In this document: positions 17,106 through 24,801 of the stretch, piece by piece
How the letters are laid out: every line of letters begins with the position of its first letter
How positions within the stretch are numbered: position 1 is the stretch's first letter
The notes under the pieces: model-generated
Databases searched by the model: none
Seen by the model: only the letters and a program-made list of their open reading frames with translations
What the model was told of the DNA's origin: nothing
Source: Lewinellaceae bacterium
GTDB taxonomy: Bacteria > Bacteroidota > Bacteroidia > Chitinophagales > Saprospiraceae
Length of the DNA: 64,000 nucleotides
Direction of reading: 5' to 3'
NCBI GenBank assembly: GCA_020636155.1
Contig: JACJYM010000005.1
Coordinates: forward strand, 1 to 64,000
Program-made: the position numbers and the translations under genes

Positions 17106-20102
17106 TTAGCTTTTCTTTCTTCTCATTTTTGTCAAATCAGGTGTCAAATCTTTGACAATAGGTGTCGCAACGAATATTGAAGAATAGGTACCCACCACGA
17201 TACCAATCAATAATGCAAAAGCAAAACCTTTGATACTAGCACCACCAAAAAGGAATAGAACTACAATCACTATCAAAGTGGTGAGCGATGTAATAATTGT
17301 TCGGCTGAATGTACTATTAATCGCAAGATTCATGACCTCATCCTCCGTCTTACTGGTATAAGTTCCGAGATACTCCCTAATACGGTCAAATACAATCACC
17401 GTATCATTTATCGAGTATCCAATCACTGTCAACAATGCCGCTATGAATGCTTGGTCAATTTCTAATGTCCATGAAGTTAATCCCTTTAACAAAGAGAATG
17501 CTCCAAGTACAATAATCGAATCATGAAACAATGCAACCACCGCACCTAAACTATATTGCCACATACTAAATCGTATGAAGATGTAAAGGAAAATTGCCAA
17601 CAATGCAAAAATACCAGCTTCAAATGAACTCGTTTTAATATCATCAGCAATGGTAGGACCAACTTTGGTCGCAGAAGTAACATGGGTAACACTTTCTGGC
17701 ATTCCCTCATTCATAAAGTCTTCAAATTTAGTACTTGAAGGAATCATAGATTTAATACCATCATACATGGTTTGTGCTACTTGAAGATCTGCTTCTTCAG
17801 TATTTGCATCAATCAAATATGAAGTAGTAATATTAAATGTGTTTTTAGAATCTACCGCCTTAATCACGGGATTTCCATCAAATGCAGTATTCAATGCGTT
17901 TCTTACGTCATCAATATTGACATTATCACCGTCTGCGAATTGAATGTTGTAGGAATGTCCACCTTTAAAATCCACACCTAAGTCGAAACCTCTCGTAAAT
18001 ATTGAAATCAAACTGATGATTACCAACAAAGAAGAAATGACATAAGCAATCTTTCTTTTGCCAATCCAATCAAAATGTAGGTTTGCAAAAACCTTTTCTG
18101 AAAAACTATTGGAAAAACTAATGTTCTTACCCTTATTTACCCACCAATCAATCAACATTTTGCCGAAAACAACCGCGGTCAGGAATGAACAAGCCACACC
18201 AATAATTAATACCACTGCAAATCCTTTGATAGGCCCTAATCCGAAATAAGACAAGATAAATGCAACCAATAATGTGGTAACGTTGGCATCGATAATGGCA
18301 GAGTAGGATTGCTTAAATCCATCTGCTATCGAATCTCTCATGTTCTTCCCTTCTCTCAATTCCTCCCTGATCCTCTCGAAAATAATCACGTTAGCATCCA
18401 CTGCCATACCTATTGTAAGTACAATACCCGCAATACCTGGTAAGGTTAATACGGTTCCGAAAGAAGACAAAGCTCCAAAGATGAAAAACAAGTTGGCTAA
18501 CAAAGCTATTATCGCAAATACTCCACCAAGAGCATAATACAAGATCATGAACAATATCACCAATCCAAAACCTATCATTAAGGAATTGTAGGATTTTCTG
18601 ATATTTTCCTTTCCTAGTGATGGACCCACTTCACTTGACTGAATGATTCTAGTCGTAGCCGGTAATTTACCAACCTCTAAGATATTAGCTAAATCAACCG
18701 CTTCCTGAACCGTAAAATCACCAGAAATCGAAGATATACCACCGGTAATTGCCCCATTGTTAACACTAGGAGCTGTAACAACTTGATTATCAAGTGAAAT
18801 GGCTATTTCTCTTTGCTGGCCTTGACTATCACCTTTGTAGGCCTCATCTGTCATTCTTGCCCATAGATTGGCACCCTTATTATTCATCACCAATCGCACT
18901 TCAGATTTCCCAGTTACAGGGTCATTCCCCTCACTGGCATCTGTTACTACGTCACCTTCTATCGGTGCTTTATCACTGCCTGGCTGTAATTTCACAGCAT
19001 ACAACTCATATAAGTTAGTTTTCTCTTTATTCGTTTTTGTATAGGGCTTATAAGACCATAAGAATTTAATATTCCTAGGAAACATAGAACGTATACTAGG
19101 ATTGTTTAGCATATTCGAAATACTATCTCGATATACCTTATCAGCCAATCCCATGACAGTTCTTGGTGCAGGAAGAGCCTGGCTTGGAAGATTTAAAAGA
19201 GATAAAAGTGGTCCTTTATTCTCATTTAATCCAAGAGTATCCATCATACTATCCATGCTATCTTTCTCCACTGTTCCATACATCTCTTCCAATCTCTTAT
19301 CTGCACTTAATAAAGTTTGGTACAAATTATCGTCTGACAATCTCACAGCTGGCCAGAATTCCAGTTTAGCCGTAGAAACCAAGAATTGTTTTGCTCTTTC
19401 CTTATTTTCAATACCTGGAAGTTCCACTAAGATTAAATCTCTGGCCTCATCCAGTTGGATATTAGGTTGTGCTACGCCTAGTCTATCAATTCTTTCCTTC
19501 AACATTCGGAAAGTAGTACCAACCGTTTGGTTAGCTTCCTCTCTCAATTGTCTTAGTACATCTTCGTCTGGTGTAGATAGGTTCACATCCTTTAACAAAT
19601 CGGACTTACTAAATATTGAAGCCAAAGATTTGCCATTTGCGATTTTTTGAAATTCATTTCCAAATAGAGTAACGAAATCAGACTGACTATTCAATTGTGC
19701 TTCCGTTGCTTTTTCTAAAGCTTCCTTAAAAGTAGGATCGTTCTGACTTCTACCTGCCAAAGTAATCAACAATTCCTTGAGGTCTACTTCCAATACAGCA
19801 CTCATACCACCTTTAAGATCCAATCCTAGCGCTAGCTGCTGAGATTTCAAATCATTATAGGTGTACTCAACGATACCCGGAATTTTAAAGACGACTTCAT
19901 TCGCCATTGAGTCTTTGTACTCCTTTTCATAAAGGTTCTGTCTAACTAAAGCTTCATCTCCAGTCAAACCCACAGTTTTTGATTCTGCAAAGCTGATCGC
20001 ATTTTTTTCAACTTTATTCGTTGGAATATAATATGCCAACTGAATCAAACATACTAATGTCAATAGAATTAAAAATAGTTTTATCAATCCTTTTCCTTGC
20101 AT
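17106..20102 (-). CDS. secDF: Fused protein translocase subunit SecDF
   Basis: A 998-residue fusion of SecD and SecF, the usual form in Bacteroidota. It uses the proton gradient to pull preproteins out of the SecYEG channel. The first transmembrane helix is at 7-26, the SecD motif GLDLKGGM at 93-100, and the large periplasmic domain runs to about 500. The SecD membrane block follows (EVGPSLGKENI, then helices with AVDANVIIFERIREE). The SecF half starts near 675 with FTRGFDLGVDFKGGHS and ends with a second membrane block (GYSINDTVIVFDRIREY). It has its own promoter and terminator, so it is monocistronic. The many T9SS substrates in this window must pass through Sec first. Confidence 0.97.
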   Translation of the reverse strand: MQGKGLIKLFLILLTLVCLIQLAYYIPTNKVEKNAISFAESKTVGLTGDEALVRQNLYEKEYKDSMANEVVFKIPGIVEYTYNDLKSQQLALGLDLKGGMSAVLEVDLKELLITLAGRSQNDPTFKEALEKATEAQLNSQSDFVTLFGNEFQKIANGKSLASIFSKSDLLKDVNLSTPDEDVLRQLREEANQTVGTTFRMLKERIDRLGVAQPNIQLDEARDLILVELPGIENKERAKQFLVSTAKLEFWPAVRLSDDNLYQTLLSADKRLEEMYGTVEKDSMDSMMDTLGLNENKGPLLSLLNLPSQALPAPRTVMGLADKVYRDSISNMLNNPSIRSMFPRNIKFLWSYKPYTKTNKEKTNLYELYAVKLQPGSDKAPIEGDVVTDASEGNDPVTGKSEVRLVMNNKGANLWARMTDEAYKGDSQGQQREIAISLDNQVVTAPSVNNGAITGGISSISGDFTVQEAVDLANILEVGKLPATTRIIQSSEVGPSLGKENIRKSYNSLMIGFGLVILFMILYYALGGVFAIIALLANLFFIFGALSSFGTVLTLPGIAGIVLTIGMAVDANVIIFERIREELREGKNMRDSIADGFKQSYSAIIDANVTTLLVAFILSYFGLGPIKGFAVVLIIGVACSFLTAVVFGKMLIDWWVNKGKNISFSNSFSEKVFANLHFDWIGKRKIAYVISSLLVIISLISIFTRGFDLGVDFKGGHSYNIQFADGDNVNIDDVRNALNTAFDGNPVIKAVDSKNTFNITTSYLIDANTEEADLQVAQTMYDGIKSMIPSSTKFEDFMNEGMPESVTHVTSATKVGPTIADDIKTSSFEAGIFALLAIFLYIFIRFSMWQYSLGAVVALFHDSIIVLGAFSLLKGLTSWTLEIDQAFIAALLTVIGYSINDTVIVFDRIREYLGTYTSKTEDEVMNLAINSTFSRTIITSLTTLIVIVVLFLFGGASIKGFAFALLIGIVVGTYSSIFVATPIVKDLTPDLTKMRRKKS

Positions 20103-20143
20103 GATGTTTACTTCACTTTTTTTTACAATTTTTAAAAACTCCG

Positions 20144-20172
20144 CAAATATACGTCTTTAATTATATTCTCAA
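20144..20172 (-). promoter_or_regulatory. Bacteroidota promoter (secDF)
   Basis: On the minus strand TTG (20170-20172), 18 bases, then TATATTTG (20144-20151). The secDF ATG is 41 bases downstream of the -7 box. Confidence 0.65.
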
Positions 20173-20476
20173 TACATTATTCCTTTCTTCCAGCGGTTTA
20201 AATATCTTATTTTTTTAATATGACCCTAAAATGGTGCCAATCACAGCTCAATTCATCCAAAAAGCCACCATTATATCCTTGATTTTCTTTGATTTACATA
20301 ATATTTAAATAATTTCTATATTTTTAAATTCTTTGGGATAAAATAAAAGCTTCAATTCTGCCAAATTAATTATTCAAAAAAATGGAATTGCATGAACCTT
20401 TAAAAGATGACCAACGTTTAAGTTTTCGTCATAAGGACAAATATTCTTTTATTAAATTATTAAACAATTACGAAAG
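20173..20476. other. Intergenic spacer, possible 46-codon ORF
   Basis: This is the rest of the 374-base spacer between the divergent secDF and LysM genes. It is AT-rich, with no RNA gene or strong hairpin that I can see. A small open frame starts at ATG 20382 and runs to 20522, overlapping the first 46 bases of the LysM gene in another frame. It encodes a basic 46-residue peptide with no recognised motif. No confident -7 box precedes the LysM gene. Confidence 0.4.
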
Positions 20477-20947
20477 ATGGGATTATTTTCATTTCTTAAA
20501 AAAGCAGGGTCAGACTTACTAAAAAGTTCTGCTGAAAAAAATGCAGAAGCTGCCGCCAGTGCAGAAGCTGCAAAAGCTAACAAAATCAATTTATTAGAAT
20601 CTGTTATCAATGGTTCTGGAATTCCTGTGGAGAATTTCAGTGTAGATTTAGATGATGATAAAATTACGGTATATGGGCAGACCAACTCTGTCGAAGACAA
20701 GGAAAAAGTGATTTTAATACTTGGAAACATGGAAGGTATAGCAACCGTAGATGACAGATTATCTGTTGTGACACCGCCGCAATCGACTTTCTATGAAGTA
20801 AAATCAGGAGATAGCCTATCAAAAATAGCTAAGGAAGTCTATGGTGATGCCATGCGATACAATGAAATATTCGAAGCCAATCAACCAATGTTGAAAAGTC
20901 CAGATTTAATCTATCCTGGACAGATGCTTAGAATTCCAAACAAATAA
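20477..20947 (+). CDS. lysM: BON and LysM domain protein (Kbp/YgaU type)
   Basis: A 156-residue protein with the same architecture as E. coli Kbp (YgaU). An Ala/Lys-rich helical start (about 10-40) is followed by a BON domain (about 40-97, ending EGIATVDDRLSVV) and a C-terminal LysM domain (about 105-154, FYEVKSGDSLSKIAKEVYG to PGQMLRIP). Kbp binds potassium and is cytoplasmic; other LysM proteins bind peptidoglycan. The lack of a signal peptide favours the Kbp-like reading. It is monocistronic, ending in a strong terminator shared with the converging RNA-binding gene. Confidence 0.9.
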   Translation: MGLFSFLKKAGSDLLKSSAEKNAEAAASAEAAKANKINLLESVINGSGIPVENFSVDLDDDKITVYGQTNSVEDKEKVILILGNMEGIATVDDRLSVVTPPQSTFYEVKSGDSLSKIAKEVYGDAMRYNEIFEANQPMLKSPDLIYPGQMLRIPNK

Positions 20948-20983
20948 AAAAAAAGAGGCCGCAAATTGCGGCCTCTTTTTTTT
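20948..20983. terminator. Bidirectional terminator overlapping a stop codon
   Basis: GAGGCCGCAA (20955-20964) pairs with TTGCGGCCTC (20966-20975); the stem is flanked by seven A on the left and eight T on the right. It terminates the LysM gene rightwards. Leftwards it begins within the TAA of the RNA-binding protein gene (20982-20984), so it also terminates that transcript. Confidence 0.93.
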
Positions 20984-21287
20984 AGTGTCTTTTAGATTTA
21001 AAAGAGTTATTTCTATTAAAATCTTTTCTTTCCGGTCTACCACCACCTGAAGGTGTGGCTTTTTTAACAACAATGTTTCTACCATCTAATTCATAATTGT
21101 CCAAAGCTTCAATCGCTTGAACAGCTTCATTAGAGATAGGCATTTCAACGAAACCAAAACCTTTGGATCGGTTTTGTTCACGATCCCAAATAATTTTAGC
21201 TGATTCTACAGAACCAAATTGTTCAAAAAGAGATCTAAGGGTATCTTCACTAGTGTCGTAAGATAGTTTAGCAACAAAAATATTCAT
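20982..21287 (-). CDS. RRM-domain RNA-binding protein
   Basis: A 101-residue protein with one RNA recognition motif. RNP2 is IFVAKL (3-8) and RNP1 is KGFGFVEM (42-49), with the aromatic residues that stack on RNA intact. The tail after residue 78 is Gly/Arg/Lys/Asn-rich and probably disordered. Homologues in cyanobacteria and Bacteroidota are often cold-inducible and act as RNA chaperones. A promoter-like box at 21393-21400 implies a leader of about 100 bases, which would suit post-transcriptional control. Confidence 0.93.
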   Translation of the reverse strand: MNIFVAKLSYDTSEDTLRSLFEQFGSVESAKIIWDREQNRSKGFGFVEMPISNEAVQAIEALDNYELDGRNIVVKKATPSGGGRPERKDFNRNNSFKSKRH

Positions 21288-21392
21288 AAAAAAAATTTAA
21301 TTAATTACATCACAGTCTAGAATAGCAAAAAACAGAAACATTAAAACTTAAATCAAAACAACGCTAATACTGTGTTGTGCCAAACTATTGTG

Positions 21393-21400
21393 CAAAAATA
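21393..21400 (-). promoter_or_regulatory. Bacteroidota -7 element (RNA-binding protein)
   Basis: TATTTTTG on the minus strand, 105 bases before the ATG at 21287. No TTG -33 element at the right spacing. If used, it gives an AT-rich leader of about 100 bases. The remainder of the 333-base spacer to queA (21401-21588) shows no gene or strong structure. Confidence 0.45.
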
Positions 21401-21588
21401 GATAAAAAAACAGTAGCTTGTATAAAACATTTTATCATTTTTTTTCTTAGTAGTCTGATATCTTCTTTTTATGGTATAATTTGACCTCAGAATCCAATTA
21501 AAATGCTTAAAAAGGACAGTTAAAAAAGGGCTGATGTTCAAAAAATCATCGTCCGATAATATAAATCATAAAAATTAGAGATAATTTA

Positions 21589-21596
21589 TAATTTTG
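21589..21596 (+). promoter_or_regulatory. Bacteroidota -7 element (queA)
   Basis: TAATTTTG fits TAnnTTTG exactly, 24 bases before the queA ATG. The context TAATTTTGCAGC is the same as upstream of the MCE gene (9650-9660). No clear -33 TTG. Confidence 0.6.
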
Positions 21597-21620
21597 CAGC
21601 CTGAAAAAAATTTTAGTTAA

Positions 21621-22685
21621 ATGAGAACGAAACTATCACAATTTAAATTTGACCTCCCTGAAAAGCTTATTGCACAGTATCCTTCTAAAGAAAGGGACGA
21701 ATCAAGATTAATGGTTGTAGATAGAAAAACCGGAAAGATCGAGCATAAGCTATTCAAAGACATAATCGATTATTTTGATGATAAGGATACATTCATATTT
21801 AATAACACGAAGGTATTTCCCGCTCGATTATATGGAACCAAGGAAAAAAATGGCGCCGTAATAGAAGTTTTTCTTTTAAGAGAGCTCAATTCTAGTGCTA
21901 GACTTTGGGATGTATTAGTTGATCCGGCGAGAAAAATAAGAGTTGGAAATAAGCTTCATTTCAACGATGCGAATGGACACGAAGTTCTAGTTGCAGAAGT
22001 CGTGGACAATACGACAAGTAGAGGTAGAACCATCCGATTTTTCTTTGATGGAGATGATGACGAATTTAGAAAAACCTTACGATTACTGGGCAATACTCCA
22101 TTGCCTAAATATATTAATAGAAAACCTGAGGCCATAGATGAAGAAAGATATCAAACGGTCTATGCCAAAGAAACGGGAGCTGTGGCGGCACCTACTGCAG
22201 GTTTGCATTTTAGCCGCGAGCTATTAAAAAGAATGGAAATCAAGGGAATCGAATTTTCTGAAGTGACTCTTCACGTTGGGTTGGGTACATTTAGAAGCAT
22301 CGATGTTGAAGATTTATCAAAGCACAAAATGGATGCTGAATACTTCTCCATTACCGAAGAAGCTGCACGAAAAGTAAACGAAGCTAAAGCCGAAAACAGA
22401 AGGATATGTGCAGTTGGCACGACTTCAATGCGTACAATTGAATCTTCAGTTTCTGCCGGCAAAATGCTAAAAGCCTCAGAAGGTTGGACAAACTTGTTTA
22501 TCTATCCACCTTATGATTTTAGTATTGCCAATTCGATGATTACTAATTTTCACTTACCAAAGACGAGTCTAATCATCATGATTTCTGCCTTTGGAGGGCA
22601 TGAGTTAATAATGGATGCGTACCAAGAAGCGATCAAAGAAAAATACAGATTCTTTAGCTATGGCGATGCGATGTTAATTTTATAA
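21621..22685 (+). CDS. queA: S-adenosylmethionine:tRNA ribosyltransferase-isomerase
   Basis: A 354-residue QueA, which transfers and isomerises the ribosyl group of S-adenosylmethionine onto preQ1 in tRNA to make epoxyqueuosine. Family signatures are complete: the start FDLPEKLIAQYP, FNNTKVFPARL (about 55-65), TGAVAAPTAGLHFS (about 191-204), VTLHVGLGTF, and the late TTSMRTIES and TNFHLPKTSLIIMISAF. The length is normal. Other queuosine genes are not nearby. The following DUF2795 gene is 119 bases away. Confidence 0.97.
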   Translation: MRTKLSQFKFDLPEKLIAQYPSKERDESRLMVVDRKTGKIEHKLFKDIIDYFDDKDTFIFNNTKVFPARLYGTKEKNGAVIEVFLLRELNSSARLWDVLVDPARKIRVGNKLHFNDANGHEVLVAEVVDNTTSRGRTIRFFFDGDDDEFRKTLRLLGNTPLPKYINRKPEAIDEERYQTVYAKETGAVAAPTAGLHFSRELLKRMEIKGIEFSEVTLHVGLGTFRSIDVEDLSKHKMDAEYFSITEEAARKVNEAKAENRRICAVGTTSMRTIESSVSAGKMLKASEGWTNLFIYPPYDFSIANSMITNFHLPKTSLIIMISAFGGHELIMDAYQEAIKEKYRFFSYGDAMLIL

Positions 22686-22804
22686 AATATTGATAAATTA
22701 TTAGGAATAAGTGAACTTTTCTTTGTGACTAATGATTAATGAAATATTGCCGAAGGTATAAAACGAATTAATAATATTTAATTACAAAATTTGAATCACA
22801 CCAT

Positions 22805-23026
22805 ATGTATTGGACGTTAGAATTAGCACATCACCTTGAAGATGCTCCATGGCCAGCAACAAGAGATGAATTGATAGATTTTGCTATCAGGTCAGGTGCT
22901 CCGCTCGAGGTTATTGAAAATTTACAAGAACTGGAAGATGAAGGAGAATTGTATGATACCATGGAGGATATTTGGCCGGATTATCCCAGGAAAGATGACT
23001 TCCTCTTCAACGAAGAAGAATATTAA
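22805..23026 (+). CDS. DUF2795 small acidic protein
   Basis: A 73-residue acidic protein of the DUF2795 family, recognised from MYWTLELAHHLEDAPWPATR and the IRSGAPLEVIENLQELEDEG block. Function is unknown to me. It ends in an acidic tail (DDFLFNEEEY). It lies just before cmk, with a good terminator between them, so co-transcription is weak. Confidence 0.85.
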   Translation: MYWTLELAHHLEDAPWPATRDELIDFAIRSGAPLEVIENLQELEDEGELYDTMEDIWPDYPRKDDFLFNEEEY

Positions 23027-23035
23027 AAAAATATG

Positions 23036-23063
23036 AAGGTGTTGTAAATTCAACACCTTTTTT
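23036..23063 (+). terminator. Rho-independent terminator after DUF2795 gene
   Basis: AAGGTGTTG (23036-23044) pairs with CAACACCTT (23051-23059) with a six-base loop, followed by a T run. It lies 10 bases after the DUF2795 stop and 18 bases before the cmk ATG, so cmk transcription may depend on readthrough. Confidence 0.85.
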
Positions 23064-23081
23064 ATAATACCAATATTTGAC

Positions 23082-23750
23082 ATGGTAATTGCAATAGATG
23101 GATACTCTTCCTGTGGAAAATCAACTCTGGCAAAAGACATTGCTCGAGAGCTGGGCATCACTTATGTTGATTCTGGAGCCATGTACCGAGCGGTGACTCT
23201 ATATTTTATTAATCATGATGTCTCCATTGAAAATCTGGACATGGTAAACATTGCCTTGAGCAAAATTGCCATCGAATTTCATGCAGTAGATGGAAGTTTG
23301 CACACCTATTTGAATGGCCATGATGTAGAGCAAGAAATCAGAAGCCCAAAAGTCGCCTCAAATGTCAGTGAAGTGGCTGTGCTAGCGCCTGTGAGACATC
23401 GATTGGTTGCCCTACAGAGAGAAATGGCGAATAAGGGAAGTATTATTATGGATGGTAGAGATATTGGAAGCAATGTATTTCCAACTGCAGAATTCAAATT
23501 TTTCATTACAGCCACTCCTGAAATCCGAGCCCAAAGGAGATTGTTGGAATTAGAGTCAAAAGGTATTACCACAAATTACCAAGAAGTATTGGCAAACTTA
23601 AAGCACCGAGACCAAATTGATTCTACGAGAACCTTGCATCCACTTATAAAAACAGATGATGCCATCTTAGTTGACAATAGCAATCTAAGCCGTCAGCAAC
23701 AATTAAAACTAGTTCTTGATATAATTCGCAACAATCATTCAGTAAATTAA
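23082..23750 (+). CDS. cmk: (d)CMP kinase
   Basis: A 222-residue cytidylate kinase that phosphorylates CMP and dCMP with ATP. The P-loop is GYSSCGKST (7-15), followed by YVDSGAMYRAVTLYF (about 28-42), the MDGRDIGSNVFP motif (about 124-135) and the RRLLELESKG / LKHRDQIDSTR lid segments. Length is standard. An extra T-rich region with a weak GGTTGA/TCAACC hairpin (23818-23842) follows the gene. Confidence 0.97.
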   Translation: MVIAIDGYSSCGKSTLAKDIARELGITYVDSGAMYRAVTLYFINHDVSIENLDMVNIALSKIAIEFHAVDGSLHTYLNGHDVEQEIRSPKVASNVSEVAVLAPVRHRLVALQREMANKGSIIMDGRDIGSNVFPTAEFKFFITATPEIRAQRRLLELESKGITTNYQEVLANLKHRDQIDSTRTLHPLIKTDDAILVDNSNLSRQQQLKLVLDIIRNNHSVN

Positions 23751-23897
23751 TACTCTACCCTATCTAAATAGTTTTTTGTTTTTTCTGTTGTTCTAGCTTT
23801 GTAGATTTCTAACCTAAGGTTGATTCATTTTCTAAGTCAACCAAATATTTAACTTATTTTTAAAAACATATTTATAAATAATACTGTTTTCATATTC

Positions 23898-23905
23898 TAA
23901 TTTTG
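23898..23905 (+). promoter_or_regulatory. Bacteroidota -7 element (MarC-family gene)
   Basis: TAATTTTG, 24 bases before the preferred ATG at 23930. The TTG at its end (23903-23905) is in frame with the gene and would be miscalled as a start. Confidence 0.6.
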
Positions 23906-23929
23906 CATTTTAAAAAATTTTATTTTGTA

Positions 23930-24562
23930 ATGTTAACATTAATGCTCAGTGTTTTTGCATCTTTGATATCGGTGGTCAACCCTCTTGGTGCTGTACCGGT
24001 CTATCTAGGATTAACACCTAATTACACTTCCTTAGAAAGAAAGAAATCAGCGCTTCATACCAGCATTTACTTCATCTTAATATTGACGGCATTTTTCTTT
24101 TTAGGTTCTGCTATCATACAATTCTTTGGCATTTCTATCAGTGCCATGAGGATTGCAGGAGGGCTGGTGATATTGAGCAGTGGATATGCGTTATTACAAG
24201 GCAAATTTGCACAAAGTAGAGCCATCAGTAATAAGGTCAAAGAAGAAGCCTTGCATAAAGAAGATATTTCATTTGCACCGATGGCTATGCCCATGCTTTC
24301 AGGACCAGGCAGTATTTCTCTTTTGATTGGGTATTATGAGGAGTTTCCAAGTGTACCAGAAAAAATCATGGTAGTTCTGGCTATCATCATAAGTGGAACT
24401 CTTATTTATGTCATTTTAAGGGGTGCTCCGGTACTATTCAAGGTGCTCGGTGTCGGTGGATTAAATGCAATAAGTAGAATAATGGGCTTTTTGGTCATGT
24501 CAATAGGCATTCAATACGTTATCTATGGCATTGTGAAGCTCGTAGAATCGATAAATCCCTAA
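23930..24562 (+). CDS. MarC-family (UPF0056) integral membrane protein
   Basis: About 210 residues with six hydrophobic helices. Family-typical segments are SLISVVNPLGAVPVYLGLTP near the N-terminus and APMAMPMLSGPGSISLLIG in the middle. MarC-family proteins sit in the inner membrane; a transport role has been proposed but not established. I chose ATG 23930 over an in-frame TTG at 23903 because the latter is part of the -7 promoter box. The gene has its own terminator. Confidence 0.92.
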   Translation: MLTLMLSVFASLISVVNPLGAVPVYLGLTPNYTSLERKKSALHTSIYFILILTAFFFLGSAIIQFFGISISAMRIAGGLVILSSGYALLQGKFAQSRAISNKVKEEALHKEDISFAPMAMPMLSGPGSISLLIGYYEEFPSVPEKIMVVLAIIISGTLIYVILRGAPVLFKVLGVGGLNAISRIMGFLVMSIGIQYVIYGIVKLVESINP

Positions 24563-24656
24563 AAGATACAATCTCAATTTTTAAATTACTCGTCATTTTT
24601 ATATGCAAAAATCAGATACAAAATTTGGTTTAATATATAAAATTAGGCTGTAAATG

Positions 24657-24688
24657 AAAAAAGCCCGAATGTACCTTCGGGCTTTTTT
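24657..24688. terminator. Bidirectional hairpin terminator
   Basis: GCCCGAA (24663-24669) pairs with TTCGGGC (24676-24682), flanked by six A and six T. It lies between the converging MarC-family gene (+) and the giant T9SS gene (-); the other 200 bases of this spacer show nothing else. Confidence 0.9.
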
Positions 24689-24801
24689 CATCGGTTTATA
24701 ATTGATTGTTAGTCAAAAAATGAAACCTCCAGATTAAATATCCCGCTTGTTTGTCATCATTATCCCAAACATGGTCTATTTCCTTATTATATTTTCTCTA
24801 T

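Noticed and set aside
19102..19650. Long open frame on the plus strand antisense to secDF
   Set aside because: secDF is certain on the other strand over this whole region, and the antisense product is composition-biased with no motif.
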